Below are positions 10,847 through 23,638 of a DNA stretch of 64,000 nucleotides, one piece after another. The notes beneath the pieces are model-generated. The model made no database searches. It was given only the letters and a program-made list of their open reading frames with translations, and had not been told where the DNA came from. This stretch comes from Gymnogyps californianus (lineage: Eukaryota > Chordata > Aves > Accipitriformes > Cathartidae), in the NCBI RefSeq assembly GCF_018139145.2, contig NC_059481.1, positions 5,320,368-5,384,367 of the forward strand, given 5' to 3'. Every line of letters begins with the position of its first letter. Position 1 is the stretch's first letter. The translations under genes and the position numbers were made by a program.

Positions 10847-11573
10847 GTAAAATGTCAAGAGAAGTTTTGAAATACTCTCCATGTGTTGGATACCAGGTGG
10901 TAAAGTGGTCCAGTAGTGACATGCCATTATTTGTGTTAAAATACAATGTGCAGTAGGATATATGGGGTTGAGAAATGTCTAGTAGCCTGTAATGAATGTA
11001 TTTTATGATGATCTCTGGAAACTGCTGCTTCAGAATACATCTTGCAGTGTTGTAGTTCAGGTAGACGATGACTAGTCCATTTTCTCCTTTCACTCCCTCC
11101 CCGATCAGAAAGTAATTAAAAGATATTGTGTAAATTTTACTTTTGAGGTAGGTTTGTGTGCTGCTGAATGCAAATATCTAAATGTCATTTAAACTTACTG
11201 TAAAAAATAGACCATTGAAATTTTCAGAGAAAAACTTGCCACTTTAAATTTGATTAGCAGTGCACATCAGGGGCTTTTTGTGTTTTAGGAGGACCTTTGG
11301 AAAGTGTGTTAATAAACATGAGAACCCTTAGTAAATTATCCACAGTTGGGACTAAACTTCTACAGTTTATTCTGTAGTTGTCTAATTAGCTAATGTTACT
11401 TTGGATTTGTTACTAGCAGTGTGTCTTTACTATTTAGTAAATAGTAAAGTAGGGTACCCAGGAAGTATAAGTGGGATATGTGGCAAGTGAAAGGGTGACT
11501 TTTTAAAAGATATATTGGTGAAACTCAGAATTGTAGTAAGCTTACCAGAATACTGTTCCACTGTCTATGGCAG

Positions 11574-11688
11574 GGTGGCAGAATCAACTGAAGAAGTATC
11601 TAATCTCCGTCCTCCACGTTTCATTCATGAAGATGGTATCATCCGGCCATACGATAGGGTGGAAGCTGAGGGTTATGATTTATTTGAG
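11574..11688 (+). CDS. VPS13C: VPS13C window exon 14: linker before the PH domain
   Basis: Acceptor ctgtctatggcag, donor gtatga, 115 nt, residues 472-509. It encodes VAESTEEVSNLRPPRFIHED and GIIRPYDRVEAEGYDLFE. The LRPPR.....DG.IRPY motif is common to VPS13 proteins. The version HEDGIIRPYDR followed by an acidic stretch is the VPS13C form (VPS13A, as I recall it, continues with a different linker). It ends on a complete codon, so it can splice in frame either to exon 15 or to the short alternative exon at 12605. Confidence 0.95.
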
Positions 11689-12137
11689 GTATGACTTGCA
11701 TTGTAAATACAGTTAAAATTCTCTAACCTACAGGGTTCCGTGAAGGATTATATTACAAAAAAGCTGCTAGGGATCTGTGGTAGTCATTACCTGTAGTGAA
11801 AACTTGCCCCAGCCTATTCCATAATGCAAGCCTGTATAGCAGAGAAGACCCTGTGCTTGTAGTAAGCTGAATGTGACAAGAAAACTGCAGCATTGCTGTT
11901 AAATGATCTTCTGCACGTTATGTTCTGTAATTGCTTATTTCATGCTCTGGAAGGAGGTAGTAGGATTAAGAATTAGTAGGATTAAGATTTGAATATGTGG
12001 AAACAAAAACATTTTGATACTCAGTTCTATGTTTTGCTTAATAACAAAGCTGAGGCTGGTTTACAAACTAAGCAACTTTTAAATAGGATGAATAGAGCTT
12101 GAATTGTTGGCATATAATACAACTACTGAAATCCCCG

Positions 12138-12191
<54 letters not shown>
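12138..12191. repeat. Poly-C homopolymer, 54 nt
   Basis: An uninterrupted run of 54 C, preceded by CCCCG and followed directly by nine T (12192-12200). On the other strand it is a 54-nt poly-G that could form stacked G-quadruplexes; the C strand could form an i-motif. Length is likely to be polymorphic or mis-assembled. Confidence 0.95.
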
Positions 12192-12604
12192 TTTTTTTTT
12201 GGTGGTATCAGCAGTTGAAAAACTGCATGAATTCTCAAAATACCACCTTTTGGTATTTCCTTATGTTGTTCTTAATAGCAATATGTCATAGCTACAGGCA
12301 TTGCGTGGACATTTAGCCTGCTTCTACATCTGGATGTGGCTAACATGGAGGGTGAAAAACAGTTGTATTCAAGTCCTAGATAATCAGGATCCAGTCAATT
12401 CGTATTTCAGCCTTCATGTTCTTAAAGTTTACCTTAAAATGCTTATTTTGTTGCTGAAAATTAGAGTAAAATAACTGTCTACATTAACATTTTAAGACCA
12501 AAACTTGCATATTTGCTACTTCCTTCTAGATGTTCTTTTAATCCTTATTTCCTATTCTATTTCTAATGTTTCTCTTCTTTTTCTTTCTCTCCTGGCATAC
12601 GCAG

Positions 12605-12619
12605 CAAGAACTGGAATAA
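12605..12619 (+). CDS. VPS13C: Candidate alternative terminal exon of VPS13C (QELE-stop)
   Basis: A very good acceptor with a long pyrimidine tract (12571-12592, mostly T and C) ends catacgcag at 12604. Exon 14 ends in phase 0, so splicing here gives CAA GAA CTG GAA TAA: Gln-Glu-Leu-Glu and stop at 12617-12619. An AATAAA lies at 12755-12760, 136 bp after the stop, followed by a GT-rich stretch. The isoform would lack the PH-like domain (exons 15-18). Human VPS13A and VPS13C are reported to have alternative C-terminal variants, which makes this plausible, but I cannot confirm that this exon is the equivalent one. Confidence 0.6.
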   Translation, partial: QELE

Positions 12620-12754
12620 TGGAGTAAACGTTTTCTGTATTTCTTCTCTATTTCCATCACGGTCTTTTATCTGCCTTAAGTATTTAGATTAAGGGCATAA
12701 TTGCATTTAACATGTCCTCTCCCCTTCATTCATATCTTTTCTGTGTAGCAGTTG

Positions 12755-12760
12755 AATAAA
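12755..12760 (+). terminator. Candidate poly(A) signal for the short VPS13C isoform
   Basis: AATAAA in the sequence gttgaataaaacagtgtttc, with a T/G-rich stretch (gtgtttcatgttgtc) immediately downstream, as expected of a cleavage/polyadenylation site. It is placed suitably after the candidate alternative stop at 12619. Confidence 0.45.
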
Positions 12761-15074
12761 ACAGTGTTTCATGTTGTCCAGGCTAAGAAAACAAACAAAT
12801 AGACTTGAATAACCATCTTCAGTAAGACTAGATGAGTGAGTAAGATGAGAGAGACAGGGAGGGTTTGTTTCCTGTATATTTGTTTTTCTGGGGATGCTTA
12901 GCTCCTTATGAATGGCAACAGCAGAAGGCACTTGGAAAAAAAATCATGGTAGGGTAGATGCTGAGTTCGTTCATTTATTAGCATTTTCTTAGAGCTAGGG
13001 CTGTGGATGAAGGGAGAAAGCAACATATTGATACTTGTGCAAAATTTAAAATAGTGATATTGAATGGAATTTTCTTCTGTGAAAACACTTACAATTTAAT
13101 GATATAGAAATACTGTCTCCATATAAATGCTAAGAAGACTTGTATTTGTGGTTTCTGTAATATGCCATAGGCCGGTCATTTATACATCTGATGAACCACT
13201 ATCACTTCAAGTTACTACTACTACTTCTTTATGAAATTTATCAATTAAAAAATATAGCCAGCTCAGTTGACTTTGGTTTCATTCACAGAATCTTCTGGGG
13301 CTTTGTTGTTCAACATGCTTAAATGCAAACTTTCAGCTGTTAAAATTAATTTACATATATATATATATAAAAATATATATTTCTAAATTAAGTGATGCCA
13401 TAAATTTAATTTCTAATACAACATCTCATAAATTAACAAGCTAAGCTTAACAAGCTGATCTCAGAGCAAATTGTTTGCATATCATACATGAAAAAACCAT
13501 TGCACAGAGACATCTCTCTCTTGCTAATGCCTTTTTAGAATTTAGTGGTCAATAGTCAGCTTATTTAATTTAATATTGTTTAAAAAAAACATTTAATGAA
13601 TTTTTATTTTAGCTGATTAAATGAAATTAAGTCATTGTGATACACTAAGCAGACCAAATTTCTTCACGTAGTGAGATTTTTTAAAATTTTATTTTTTGCA
13701 CTATATTTTTTCCATCTATCAAAAAGGAAAAGGTAGCACAATTAACACTGAAAACTGGATATTACGCAGTTCCTGCACATCTAATATTTGTTTTTTTTCT
13801 TAGATCTAAATGGTGTAGATTGGAATTGTATACTAACCAAGAATGAATCCTCTGTATAGCTGACTAAATACAGTTTCTTCCTTTCAGAAGTCAGTTAATT
13901 GAATACAGGTTGTCTTCCTTTTTTTTTAACTAACTGATTTTGATTATTATGCCAGAGGGTAGTGTTGGGAAGGTTGTTTTTTTTTCTAATGTAAATTACA
14001 AGCAAGAGGGGGACAGTGTCTTTACAGGAAATAGGATATTTAACAAGGAAGATGAGTCAGAAATTCAGTTTTTATATGCATTTACAAATTTAATCACAAA
14101 TAACTCAACTTATAGGTACTAGTGCTGTTTATATTTTGATCCAGTTTTGACCTAACATTACAAGTAGTTTAACCAGAATCCCCACCCTCTCATCTATTTT
14201 AACTAACTTTAATGCATATGTCCTTTTAAACATGCGCTTACAAGGTTGAAACCTTATGAGGTTACCTTAAGGAATGGATGTCTCAATACTATCCAGTGGT
14301 TGGACAAAAAAATGTTTCACTTAAATACTCACCTGTATGTGAAATATAGACATTAGAGGTAGACATTAGAGCTTAGCTTAGGAGGAACACATATGTATGT
14401 CTTAAAAGACAAGTTACTTTTTTCCACTCAGAAGTTTTTTCTGTGCAGAATGAGGACAGTAGCCAGATGGAGTAGATCAGATCACTTGTGTGAACTTGTT
14501 TACGCAGTGCATTTTCCCAGAAGTGCTGGATCTAATGTATATGGGTTATATAGGGATCTGCTCAGACAATTCAAAACCTGGAAAGTCAGATTTGACGTCT
14601 TGCAGGCCATGTCTCTAGCTCATGCAGTGAGGCTTAGTAGTACAGAAAGCGTTTTGTTAAACATAAATGCGTAGTATGTATAGCTGGAGAAATCAAAGAA
14701 CAAATAGGGCAACTCTGGGAGAATTTTTTCCAAGGAATAAGTCCTCCTGAGTTTTAATCTTTGTATGAGGAGTGTTTGCAGTTGATGAGATTTGCTAGAA
14801 CAGGTAATGAACGCCTTGGGCTTTGTTAGTCTTTGCCTTTTAATATGCAGGTATTGCTGCCTGCACTGGTGAGGAGACTGTCTTCTAACCCCAGCACTTA
14901 GGGTCTGGTGTGATGCAGTTCATACATTATTCAATGTCTATGGTGTTACTTCGTTTCATTTCCCAGTTAAAGTATGGAGCTTTATAAAGAATGCAGAACA
15001 CTTCATGAATAATTGAGACATGGTGGTGAGACAGCGTTGTGTGGCACAGAGATTACTATGCTAGGTTTCAAGAA

Positions 15075-15185
15075 ACTGCAGATTCTATTTCTGATTGAGT
15101 CACTGTTCTTCTGTGTAAATTTGCACTGGTTCTTTCATTTCCATGTAAAATAAGAATGAGTTGAACTTCTTTAAAGTGCTCTAGT
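15075..15185 (+). mobile_element. Possible degraded MIR/CORE-SINE remnant
   Basis: The order of pieces resembles an old MIR element: gattctatttctgattgag, gtcactgttcttctgtg, ttcatttccatgtaaaata (compare the MIR 'cagtttcc-atctgtaaaatg' core), then taaagtgctctag. Divergence is high and the match is by eye, so this is tentative. Confidence 0.3.
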
Positions 15186-18100
15186 ATTCTCATAAAAATA
15201 AAAGCTTTTGGTAAAGGTACCTGAATTTTAAGAGTGTGCAGATGATGGAGTAATTTTCATCAAGTGCAACCCCCTTTTTACATAATGCCACCACCATTGT
15301 GCTGACATCTCTCAGGTGTATTGAGAAAAGCTCTGAGAAATACTGCATCTCTTAGGCACAGAGCTCAGTGGGAACTCTTACTTTAGTAACATATTGCATG
15401 TAAAATCTAAAAATACTATCAGGATTGTTTCTGAAGTTACGAGAAACAGGCTTTCTCTCCAAAGCTTTGAGTTTAAATAGAGGAACATGCTTATGAATAA
15501 ATCTGTTTAAATATGTGGCACATCTCATTTCTGCATATCCAACAAAAGGATTCAGAATATGGATTGCAGCCTTTGAATTTCAGTCTTACATGGCGGTGGG
15601 TTTTGTATTTCTTTGATTTTTACTTGTTTTTAAAATAGCTATGGTTCAGGTATAAAATGTGAGTTCATATTATGATTTTAGGCATATGTTGCCATCTTTC
15701 TTATGTTTTGAAGAGACTTTGAGATAAGCAGTCTTTCTGGCATTTTTTTCCCTTTCATGTATGTTTCACAGTTTCAGAAATTTTTAAGATGGTCAGAAAG
15801 TGATATTTTTTTATAGAAGATGTGGAGCCTATATTTTTGTTTGCTGGAAAACGCTGAATTAAAATGTTTTTCAAAATGTCACATCACTAGGAAGCAAATC
15901 CAGGAAAACACTATGCTGTTGATTTAAACTCTTGAATATTAATCCACTTGAGTTTAAAGGATTTTTGGGGTTGGTTGCAGTGTATGATGATGCTTTAAGA
16001 CATCTGTTGAACTTTTAAATATATTAAAATAAAATGCAAATATAAATAAATGTTGAAGCTTCTTTGATTCTGATGTAAGCTGAGTTGACAAAAGATCCTT
16101 CCATTTTGGTTACTCAGTATAGAGTTCTTAGCATGCGTGCTTGATCATAGACAGAAAAATGTGGAGTCAAGTTTAGCTTCTGTTGTCATCTTACCAGTTT
16201 TATAGATCCAGCTATGGAAATAAGAAGGAAATGTATCTTTACAAGGGCTAACTAAAAACATACTGAATTTTTAGTCTTCCCTCCTTAATTTGTTCTCACT
16301 AGTTTGTCAGAAACAACTTGAGAAATTTACTGCTATACAGAGGCTGAATTCCACAGTAACAGCTGTAAAATGAACTGAAGGTCATCTTGTTTTGCAGTGA
16401 AGAACATCAAACCAATTTTGTGGCATCCGGTTGCAGGCACTTGCTAAACATTGATCTGAGGTGCATGCATTCTGCATCCAGGCAGAGCATGTATGGCCTT
16501 CATTCTTCCTTATGTTTCCTCATGTTCCTACACAGGAGCTGCACATTTTCCATTAAAACAGATTGTATGATAAAAAAGGCGGTTGTGTTGGCTTAGAGAG
16601 TACATAGCTAACATGCATTGACATTATGCCTATATAACTGTCTTTGCTAATTTTTACTAATTAAACGTTATTTACAAGTAGAATGTGTATTTTGTAAAGA
16701 TTTTTTTTTTGCACTGATTTAACATTCTTGGTGGTAGAGGGTAAGTAGATGTTTGAGATGCATGTACCATAGGTTAAATTTCAGCATCTCAGTTGACTTC
16801 TCTGTGGTGATAGTTGAAAGCTCTTCATCTTAGCAATAAATGTGACCTAGGAGGACTGTAGTGATCCAAGTTTCTGTAAAATGCTCTATTGATGACCATC
16901 GCAATCTTTATATTTAAAGAGCTCATCGTTGTCAGAGAACGTAACTAGGTTAGTGACCCTGACCAGGCTTTTGTGACTACTGTGCTGGAGCCCTGTGTTT
17001 GTTAGAAGCTTCTTGACTATAAATGCAATCCAGATGCTTTCGCTGGCTAGAGTCTTGGGGCAAAGTTCTGGGTATGCACATACTCTTTCCAACACTTGTT
17101 TCCAAGGTTGAGACTATATAATCCAACTGCTCTACTATTACCAGTATTGCTGGCTTCTAAACATCGTCTAGTTGCTTATGAATAACTTCATAGAATTCCA
17201 ACGTCAGTGGCACTTTGATTTGAAGGTTCAGAGACATGAGATGATTGAAGTACAGGAATGTATGTATTGCATATTACAACTACGCTTAGCTTTGCAATCC
17301 AAAATAAATGCAGAACTAGCTTTAAACCCAATGTGTCTATTCTTTGTTTCAGTTTTTCTGTGCTAAGAGTTTTCATCTTTAAATGTAACAATGTATGGCT
17401 TCCCCAAAGAGAAGGGTAAGCATGGGTATTTTAGGGGCTTCTCTTTGGAGTGTTCTGCTGGTAGTTGCTTTTTAGATAAGATGTATGTGATATGACACTG
17501 TTACTGTGGTAGGTTTGCTACCCAGAGAATTCATGATCTCTGCGTTTAATACAACCTGTGTACAGATAAGGTTCTTTAGTAACAATTACATATTTACTAT
17601 GTACGTGGTAATTACAGTTGGAATGTGAATTCTAGCAACCTTGCAGCTACAAGGATTACAACAGAAAACGTGTGTTTAATTCTAGTAGACCACTTCTGTC
17701 CTGAAAACTAACATTCATTCAAACTAGTAACACAAGTACATTTACCTGTAACACATAGTTAATGTGTTATATTACTTAATCAAGCAGGCTGCAAAGTAGG
17801 GTGGACAGAAACAGATTGACTGCTCTCTGACAAATTCATAGCAGGAGAACCAGTAGTTGGCACAGATTTATTCTCATAGCCAGTTTGAGGTTGGGTTCCC
17901 ATTGGTAATACATTATTCATTTCACAATTTTATCTTTTTCTACATGATGTTTTGATGTGTATCCATTTCCCACAAATACGTTGATGTGTCGCTCTGTGAA
18001 TCTTGTTGCCTTTAAGCCAGTGTTATTGTGAGCTTGATTTAGGGATGACTGCGAGACTGTCTTCCGTGCTGCTTTTTGTTGTTGATGGAATATTGTAAGC

Positions 18101-18781
18101 CTGGTGACGTGCTGTAGAAAATATTATACTTCAGTTAAACAGCATGTACAGAGTAGGAAATCTGAAAAATATGTAATCAAAAAACTAATGAAGAACTGAA
18201 AAAAAAAATAGCTAGGAAGCACTTCAGTACTTTATTTTGAAACTTTTTTTAACCTCTGTATTCAGTTTGTCACTTGAGTTGTAGTTGTCTAACAGAAACG
18301 TGATGAGTAATTTGATCTACACTTTCATATACCTTCTTATTTTGGATGTTGAATAGGCATGTCCATTCAATGCTTCAGAAGTCTGATCTTGAGGTGCATT
18401 GAGTATTTGTAACTTGGTAGTATATTTCTGAGGGTCTGGGTCATGTGCTGCTGCCTTTTAAAGGTACTGCTGCAGGATTTTCACTCTTGAATCCAATCTG
18501 CAGCATGGGGTGTAACAAAATGAACATTACTAAACAATTATTAGCATAGAAAGGAAATTAAAGCTGAAGAAATAGTCTGATACTGCAGTGTCAGTGTTCC
18601 ACCTTTTGAGTGGAACGGATCAGACCTTTCAGCGATTCAGCTTCAGGAGTGAGAATGCTGTGAGAGCCTGCCTTTAACGAACCAGTTCAACGAGGTAACT
18701 TTTTAAAAGGCTTTTGAATTGAAAACAGCACTTTGAGTTTTCTTTTTACAGCCCAAAAATTATTTTCTATTTCTGTTTCAG

Positions 18782-18873
18782 AAATTGCACATCAGAAGGC
18801 TGGAAAAAGAGAGCTATCGATACCACTGTGCACTTCCAAGAGGCAGAAGAGCAAACCTTATTGTTACCAATAG
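18782..18873 (+). CDS. VPS13C: VPS13C window exon 15: start of the PH-like domain
   Basis: Acceptor tttctatttctgtttcag, donor gtatta, 92 nt, residues 510-539 plus two bases of Arg 540. It encodes KLHIRRLEKESYRYHCALPR then GRRANLIVTN. This is the first part of a C-terminal PH-like domain: a basic strand, YRYHC, and the strand ANLIVTNRR. In VPS13A/C the PH and neighbouring DH-like region direct binding to lipid droplets and other organelles. Confidence 0.93.
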
Positions 18874-20184
18874 GTATTAAGTTTTGAAGGCTTTTTAAGG
18901 GCCTGTCTTGGTTTCGGCTTGGGGATTAGACGTCTGGCTAAGTCTAAACTGATTGTGATTCTCTGCATATGTACTTTCCTTATCCATTTTCTTCTTGATT
19001 TTTCTATAATTTAGTTTCCTTTATGGAAAACGTAATATGGTAATGATGTCAATACTAGATACTAATTTAGAAAGACAGTTTTCTCGGAGGTCAGTGATCC
19101 TTTCATCATACTGGAGGGAAATATTCTTTTTTTCCTTTTTGTTTCTAATTTTTCAAATTAGCTTGTGATAAGTGTTTGCAGTCAAACCAATGTTTTGATA
19201 ATGCACATGTTTACGATCTTGTTAATTAAAGGATACTCTAAATGGAGTCTTAAGTTTTTGTACGAGTATGAAAATTAATATTAAACTCAGCAGACAATTT
19301 TTAGAATTCAAGATGTTACTAGCTTTGGATGCACAGTTTGAGTACTCAAAACTTTCTAAGTACATTTAGATAATGAAAAGGAACCCATGGATTATGATGT
19401 CCACATCTCAAATGTCACCAATTTCCACCTTGCCTTAATGTATGAGATAGGCTTATCCATAATGAGACTACAGGAGGCATCCCACCATGTTTGTTTTGTA
19501 ACGACTAGCACACTTCAAAATTCATGCTGCAGCTAAACAAGCTTTTTCAAGATACTGACGAAGTCTTTTCATGATAGTTAGGTGATTTAGTTGTTTGCAG
19601 CTTCAGATAAATGTGCACTTTTCTCCTTAGCCCAATTCTTCTCCACATGCATTAAAGTTCTAGTTTAACTCCATTCAAAACTGCCACCTGTTTTTGTCTT
19701 AGTGTGCTAGCTGACATTGGAGCTCTGAAGTAATTGAAGGGGCAGCTAGCTAGCAACTGTAAACAGTAGCAACTGATCATCTGTCAGTCTAGTAGTAATT
19801 GTGTCACTGTGTAGCTAGTATGTAGCTGTTTGACTGCCTTCATGTGGTAGAGTCTGGCTTTGAGTAACTGGTTTGAATTAACTGGTGACCCTCTAATATC
19901 CAATTCTAGCAAAGTATTTGGATTTGGAAGGCTGGCTGGGTTTTGATTAAGTTGGCCTGTGCGTACTATGCAATATCATAGACCATCTATGAGTCTTAAG
20001 GACAAAGTGATTATCTCAGAATATATATTAAGGAAATGTGGTTCCACTGTGACTGAGTGGATACTTTTAATCCACATAGAAAATGCCTTCTCAAACAGAT
20101 TTCTTTTCTTCATTTTGTTTTGTTTTTCTGGCAAAGTTCTGGTCCCAGGGAGAAATTGAGTATTAACTTTTTTCTTCTCAACAG
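18874..20184 (+). other. VPS13C intron 15
   Basis: This 1,311-bp AT-rich intron carries nothing I can identify. Plus-strand ORFs at its 3' end overlap exon 16. Confidence 0.5.
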
Positions 20185-20308
20185 GAGAGTGATGTATGTA
20201 AAAGAAGTGGAAATCTTAGGCCATTTAACAACAGAGTGGGATTACTTATTTGAAGACTTTATACGCTGTCCCTCCTACGAAGCAAATGTTTTAAAAATAA
20301 CTGTTTTG
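20185..20308 (+). CDS. VPS13C: VPS13C window exon 16: PH-like domain, middle
   Basis: Acceptor ttttttcttctcaacag, donor gtaaga, 124 nt, residues 541-581. It encodes RVMYVKEVEILGHLTTEWDY then LFEDFIRCPSYEANVLKITVL. The alternation of short strands (RVMYVKEVE, LTTEWDYLFEDF, LKITVL) with a conserved Trp is typical of the VPS13 PH-like domain and matches the VPS13C pattern TNRRV...KEVEILG. Confidence 0.94.
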
Positions 20309-20568
20309 GTAAGAAAAGCATGTAAACTTTTTTTTATTTAGCACTATTTAGAGGTCCAAACATGCTCTTAACTTATATATGGTTCTAACTGCTAACTATG
20401 GGACTATGAGAAGGATTTACTTAAGATTTCTTGAAAGTATGAGTTGGGTTGGACAGAGGCCACATTGAAATCTAACCTGAAGTTGACATTCAAGCCATTT
20501 AAGTATCAGATTCTGGGTTCTTGTTCTGTGAGTCACCTGAAGTACATTTTTGTTCCCCCTGGCAACAG

Positions 20569-20652
20569 GATCAAAGGATGTTCCAAAGGAAGGACAGTAC
20601 AGGTCATGAATGTGTAAAGACAGTTCAGCTTCAGGATGAAACTACAGCAAGG
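20569..20652 (+). CDS. VPS13C: VPS13C window exon 17: PH-like domain, late strands
   Basis: Acceptor ccccctggcaacag, donor gtatat, 84 nt in phase 0, residues 582-609. It encodes DQRMFQRKDSTGHECVKTVQ then LQDETTAR. It corresponds to the last strands of the PH domain and the start of its C-terminal helix (ETTARRICCAI... across the next junction). If the intron were retained, the frame would continue to 20757 with a hydrophobic stretch, but the splice sites are good. Confidence 0.92.
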
Positions 20653-23638
20653 GTATATTCTTTTTTTTTTCTTCCGTCTTCTTTCCTTCTGATATTGTTA
20701 ACAGTTGTTGAAACTCAGCACGTAAAAAAGATGGTAATGTTCAGAGACCCATTATAGAATAGGCTGCTGTGCCTGAGGACCGTTTACCATACTTTCATGT
20801 TGAAAAACAAGTTTAACCAGGAGAATGATGAGACAAGATAGTCTAAAGCATTCAAGAGAGTATATGCAATAATAATTTAAGGTTGAAGTTGCATAGTCTT
20901 ATGTTTTGTATATTAAAACTCATTAAAGGAAAATAATTCAAATACCTAAAGTACTAGGTTAAGTTCATTATAGTCTCTAGGATTCAACATACCTCTGAAT
21001 TCTGCTACCTTCTCATTATTTCAAGATCACTGGACTAATCCAGTAAGTGTTCCTTGTGTGAAAAGGGTTACTTAGATTCCTTCCACCTCCCACCCTCCCT
21101 GCACCTGGGTTTTCTACCATTTATCTCTAAATGTTTGTTCATATTGATGCTGGAGAAGCTGATTTATTTTGGGAGCTTTTGTTCTGTGGATGGTTGGGTC
21201 TCATAGCTAACTCACATAAGCTGAACTAACAATTTGTATAAATTCCAGGGTACTTCAACAATAGAAAAATTTACCTAGGAAACCATGTCTCTTACTGTGG
21301 TTTTGTATCAGATGATGAGAGAGGAGGAGTTCTCCCTGATAACCAAAAGTGAAATCAATTAGATCCACAGCATCTTGGAAGCACACTTGAACTTGTAGCT
21401 CCAGTAAATGGCGAGTCAGCAGCTAGAATCAGAATAGGGGCAAATTGCTTCTATTAAAGTGATTGAGCCTTCTAAAAGAATGAGTTAGACTGGGAAGGAG
21501 AAAAAATTTGCTATCATTTTGAGGCACTTTTTTATCTACTGGAAGAGTCTATATTATTTCTTTACTGTCCCTTGTCTAAAGAAAAAGTTCCTTCAGCTTT
21601 TTCTTACAGCATGTCTTCCAAATCACACTTTTGGTTAACTAATTTAGATCCTTTTAGCTTGTCTGTATCTTAGTGTCATGGCCAAAGCTGGAACATTGTA
21701 CAAAACACGCAGGCCACGCTAGATTTTCTGTTATTGCCTAACTGCATGTTCCTTTAGTAGTGTTTGTGCTGGTATGTATACATTGAAAATAAATTTTTCC
21801 ATCCTGAAGTGCAATGCTACCCATTTACCTTCTGTGGATTTCTGTTGAGTTTCAGGATTACTCTTCTTTTTGCATCTCCATTCTTTGCATAGATCCCACT
21901 TCGATAACCAATACTATACCAATTTGATAGAAAGACACACAAAGAAGTACGCTGCACAAATAATTGGCACTTCTGTGAAGACTTCTGTGGTGCCCTTTGC
22001 ATGTGCATGAAACAAATGTCTTTAAGATAAGGTTAATGTTATCTGTAGCTTCCTTGTTCTTTCTGTCTCCCCTAAAAAAGCAAACAAGCATTTTAGGTTT
22101 GTCGTTCTTTAGTCCTCTGAATCTTTCCCTGGCCTCCATGAGTTATCAGAAATCCATAATGTTTGAAATACTTCAGGTACACCTGATGCATGTTATTTGT
22201 CCATCCAGCTTTTAACTTACACTTTAATATTCATTGTTGTATAAATGCGTTTTTTACTTTTATTGAAATTGTGGATAAAAAAATCCCTCACAAGTGTTTC
22301 AAACACTTCAGCTTTCACTGAATGCTGGAATTACTCAAGTAAAATCAGAGTGACCATCCAAGCTACCCCAGTACATTTTGGTTTGGTTTGGTTTTTTCCC
22401 TAGGCATTTATGCATATCACATTGACATTAATTTTCTCAGACTAGAGATACATCACTGTGTTAATATTATGTATACACATTTTATGCATAAAGTACAATA
22501 TGTTTAAGGTTAGACAGTTGAGACCTGGGGTTTTTCTAAACTATTAGATTGTTTGTATTCAGGAATTCAATAAAAATGACTGGTTTAGTTGCACTGCTTT
22601 GTTTAGTTAAGTTGTTTCTAATTTTAGAATTATTGTTAGGTTCTATTTTAAGTTATCTGTTTCTGGATTTCAACTAACTATCCAGTTTGAGAGTGCTTTT
22701 CATTGTAAATATTTTCAAAAGTGCCTGCTGCCATTTATGTCTTCTTTTAATTATCGTAAATGATTCTCTTATTTCTAGATAATGATAATGCAGACCTCTT
22801 GGTTGTTTGGCCTGAACGTAGCTCTCTTCTGAGGCTCTTACCTCAGACTGAATCTAGCTAGTAGTTGTAGGCTCTTGATACTTTTCTATCCGTTTTAGAA
22901 GAGAAAAAATAGCTTAATTTGATCTGATACTAAATTTTCCTCAAAAGACCTTATTCTTATGGCATTTAAACTTTCGCTAAAAATAATGTGTAGTAACAGG
23001 AACAGAGGATGTCAAGAGTTGACACGTGCCAATTAATGGATCTAGTATGTTGCGGTACTTGATCAGTATATTTATTTAAGAGACCTTTGATCCCATAATA
23101 TTGAAAATCCATCAAAGACAGAAGGATTGCATCCTTACATTTGTGGTAGTGAGTATTACTTACATGAAATGGCTATTTAAATGCTAACCGCTGTTTTACA
23201 GTGTGTGTGTGTTAATAGTACAGGCTGTAGTTCCCAGCTGGGTAGGCTGATTGGACGTGAGTTTAATGCTGGATCTTTAAATGGCCTGACTTTGAAAGCC
23301 TCCAGAGCTTATAGTATTGGAAATGTCATTTGCTCATCTGTTTAAAATTAGATCACTTGTATTGGGGTGCTGCCTGAGGAAGGTTTATCTAGTTAAGTGT
23401 GAATAACATCATTAATGTTACTACTTGGAAAAATCAGAGTAGATTGACAATATCACTGAAACTTTTTCTGGGTTGAATATTGTGCATGTGAATCAGAAGC
23501 AATGTATCTAACTTAAACTAGCCAGTGCGTATGTAGGTTTTAATGTTTGTTGAATTAGCTATTTTTAGTAGCACCTTATGGAAGAAAACTGCAGATTGTG
23601 TGCTTTAATTTTCTTTCTTTCAATATGTTGCTTTACAG
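20653..23638 (+). other. VPS13C intron 17 (3.0 kb)
   Basis: AT-rich intron. ORFs on both strands at 21817-22215 lack recognisable protein features. A short G/T tract (tttggtttggttttttccc) lies at 22380-22400. No other feature was recognised. Confidence 0.5.

Larger units (their letters stand above)
11689..18781 (+). other. VPS13C intron 14 (7.1 kb)
   Basis: The largest intron in the window. It contains a 54-nt poly-C run (12138-12191), a candidate alternative terminal exon with its own AATAAA (12605-12760), an (AT)n tract near 13354-13369 flanked by AT-rich inverted sequence, and a possible old MIR-like remnant near 15075-15185. ORFs in it (for example 14393-14674) have no recognisable protein features. 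Confidence 0.6.

Noticed and set aside
10626..11093. 155-codon minus-strand ORF
   Set aside because: It is antisense to VPS13C exon 13 and its flanking introns; the translation has no recognisable features and the plus strand fully explains the region.
12104..12316. ORF with a long poly-proline stretch
   Set aside because: The prolines come from the poly-C homopolymer in an intron; not a coding sequence.
15980..16085. Possible box C/D snoRNA (ATGATGA ... CTGA) in intron 14
   Set aside because: C- and D-like boxes occur but there is no terminal stem, no convincing C'/D' boxes, and the interior is simple AT-rich sequence.
18903..18960. tgtcttggtttcggcttggg resembling the start of some avian LTRs
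   Set aside because: No matching LTR end, primer-binding site or second copy is present; likely chance.
20653..20757. Read-through of exon 17 into the intron giving a hydrophobic C-terminus
   Set aside because: Both splice sites of intron 17 are good, and exon 18 supplies the conserved end of the PH domain; intron retention is possible but nothing in the sequence supports it.
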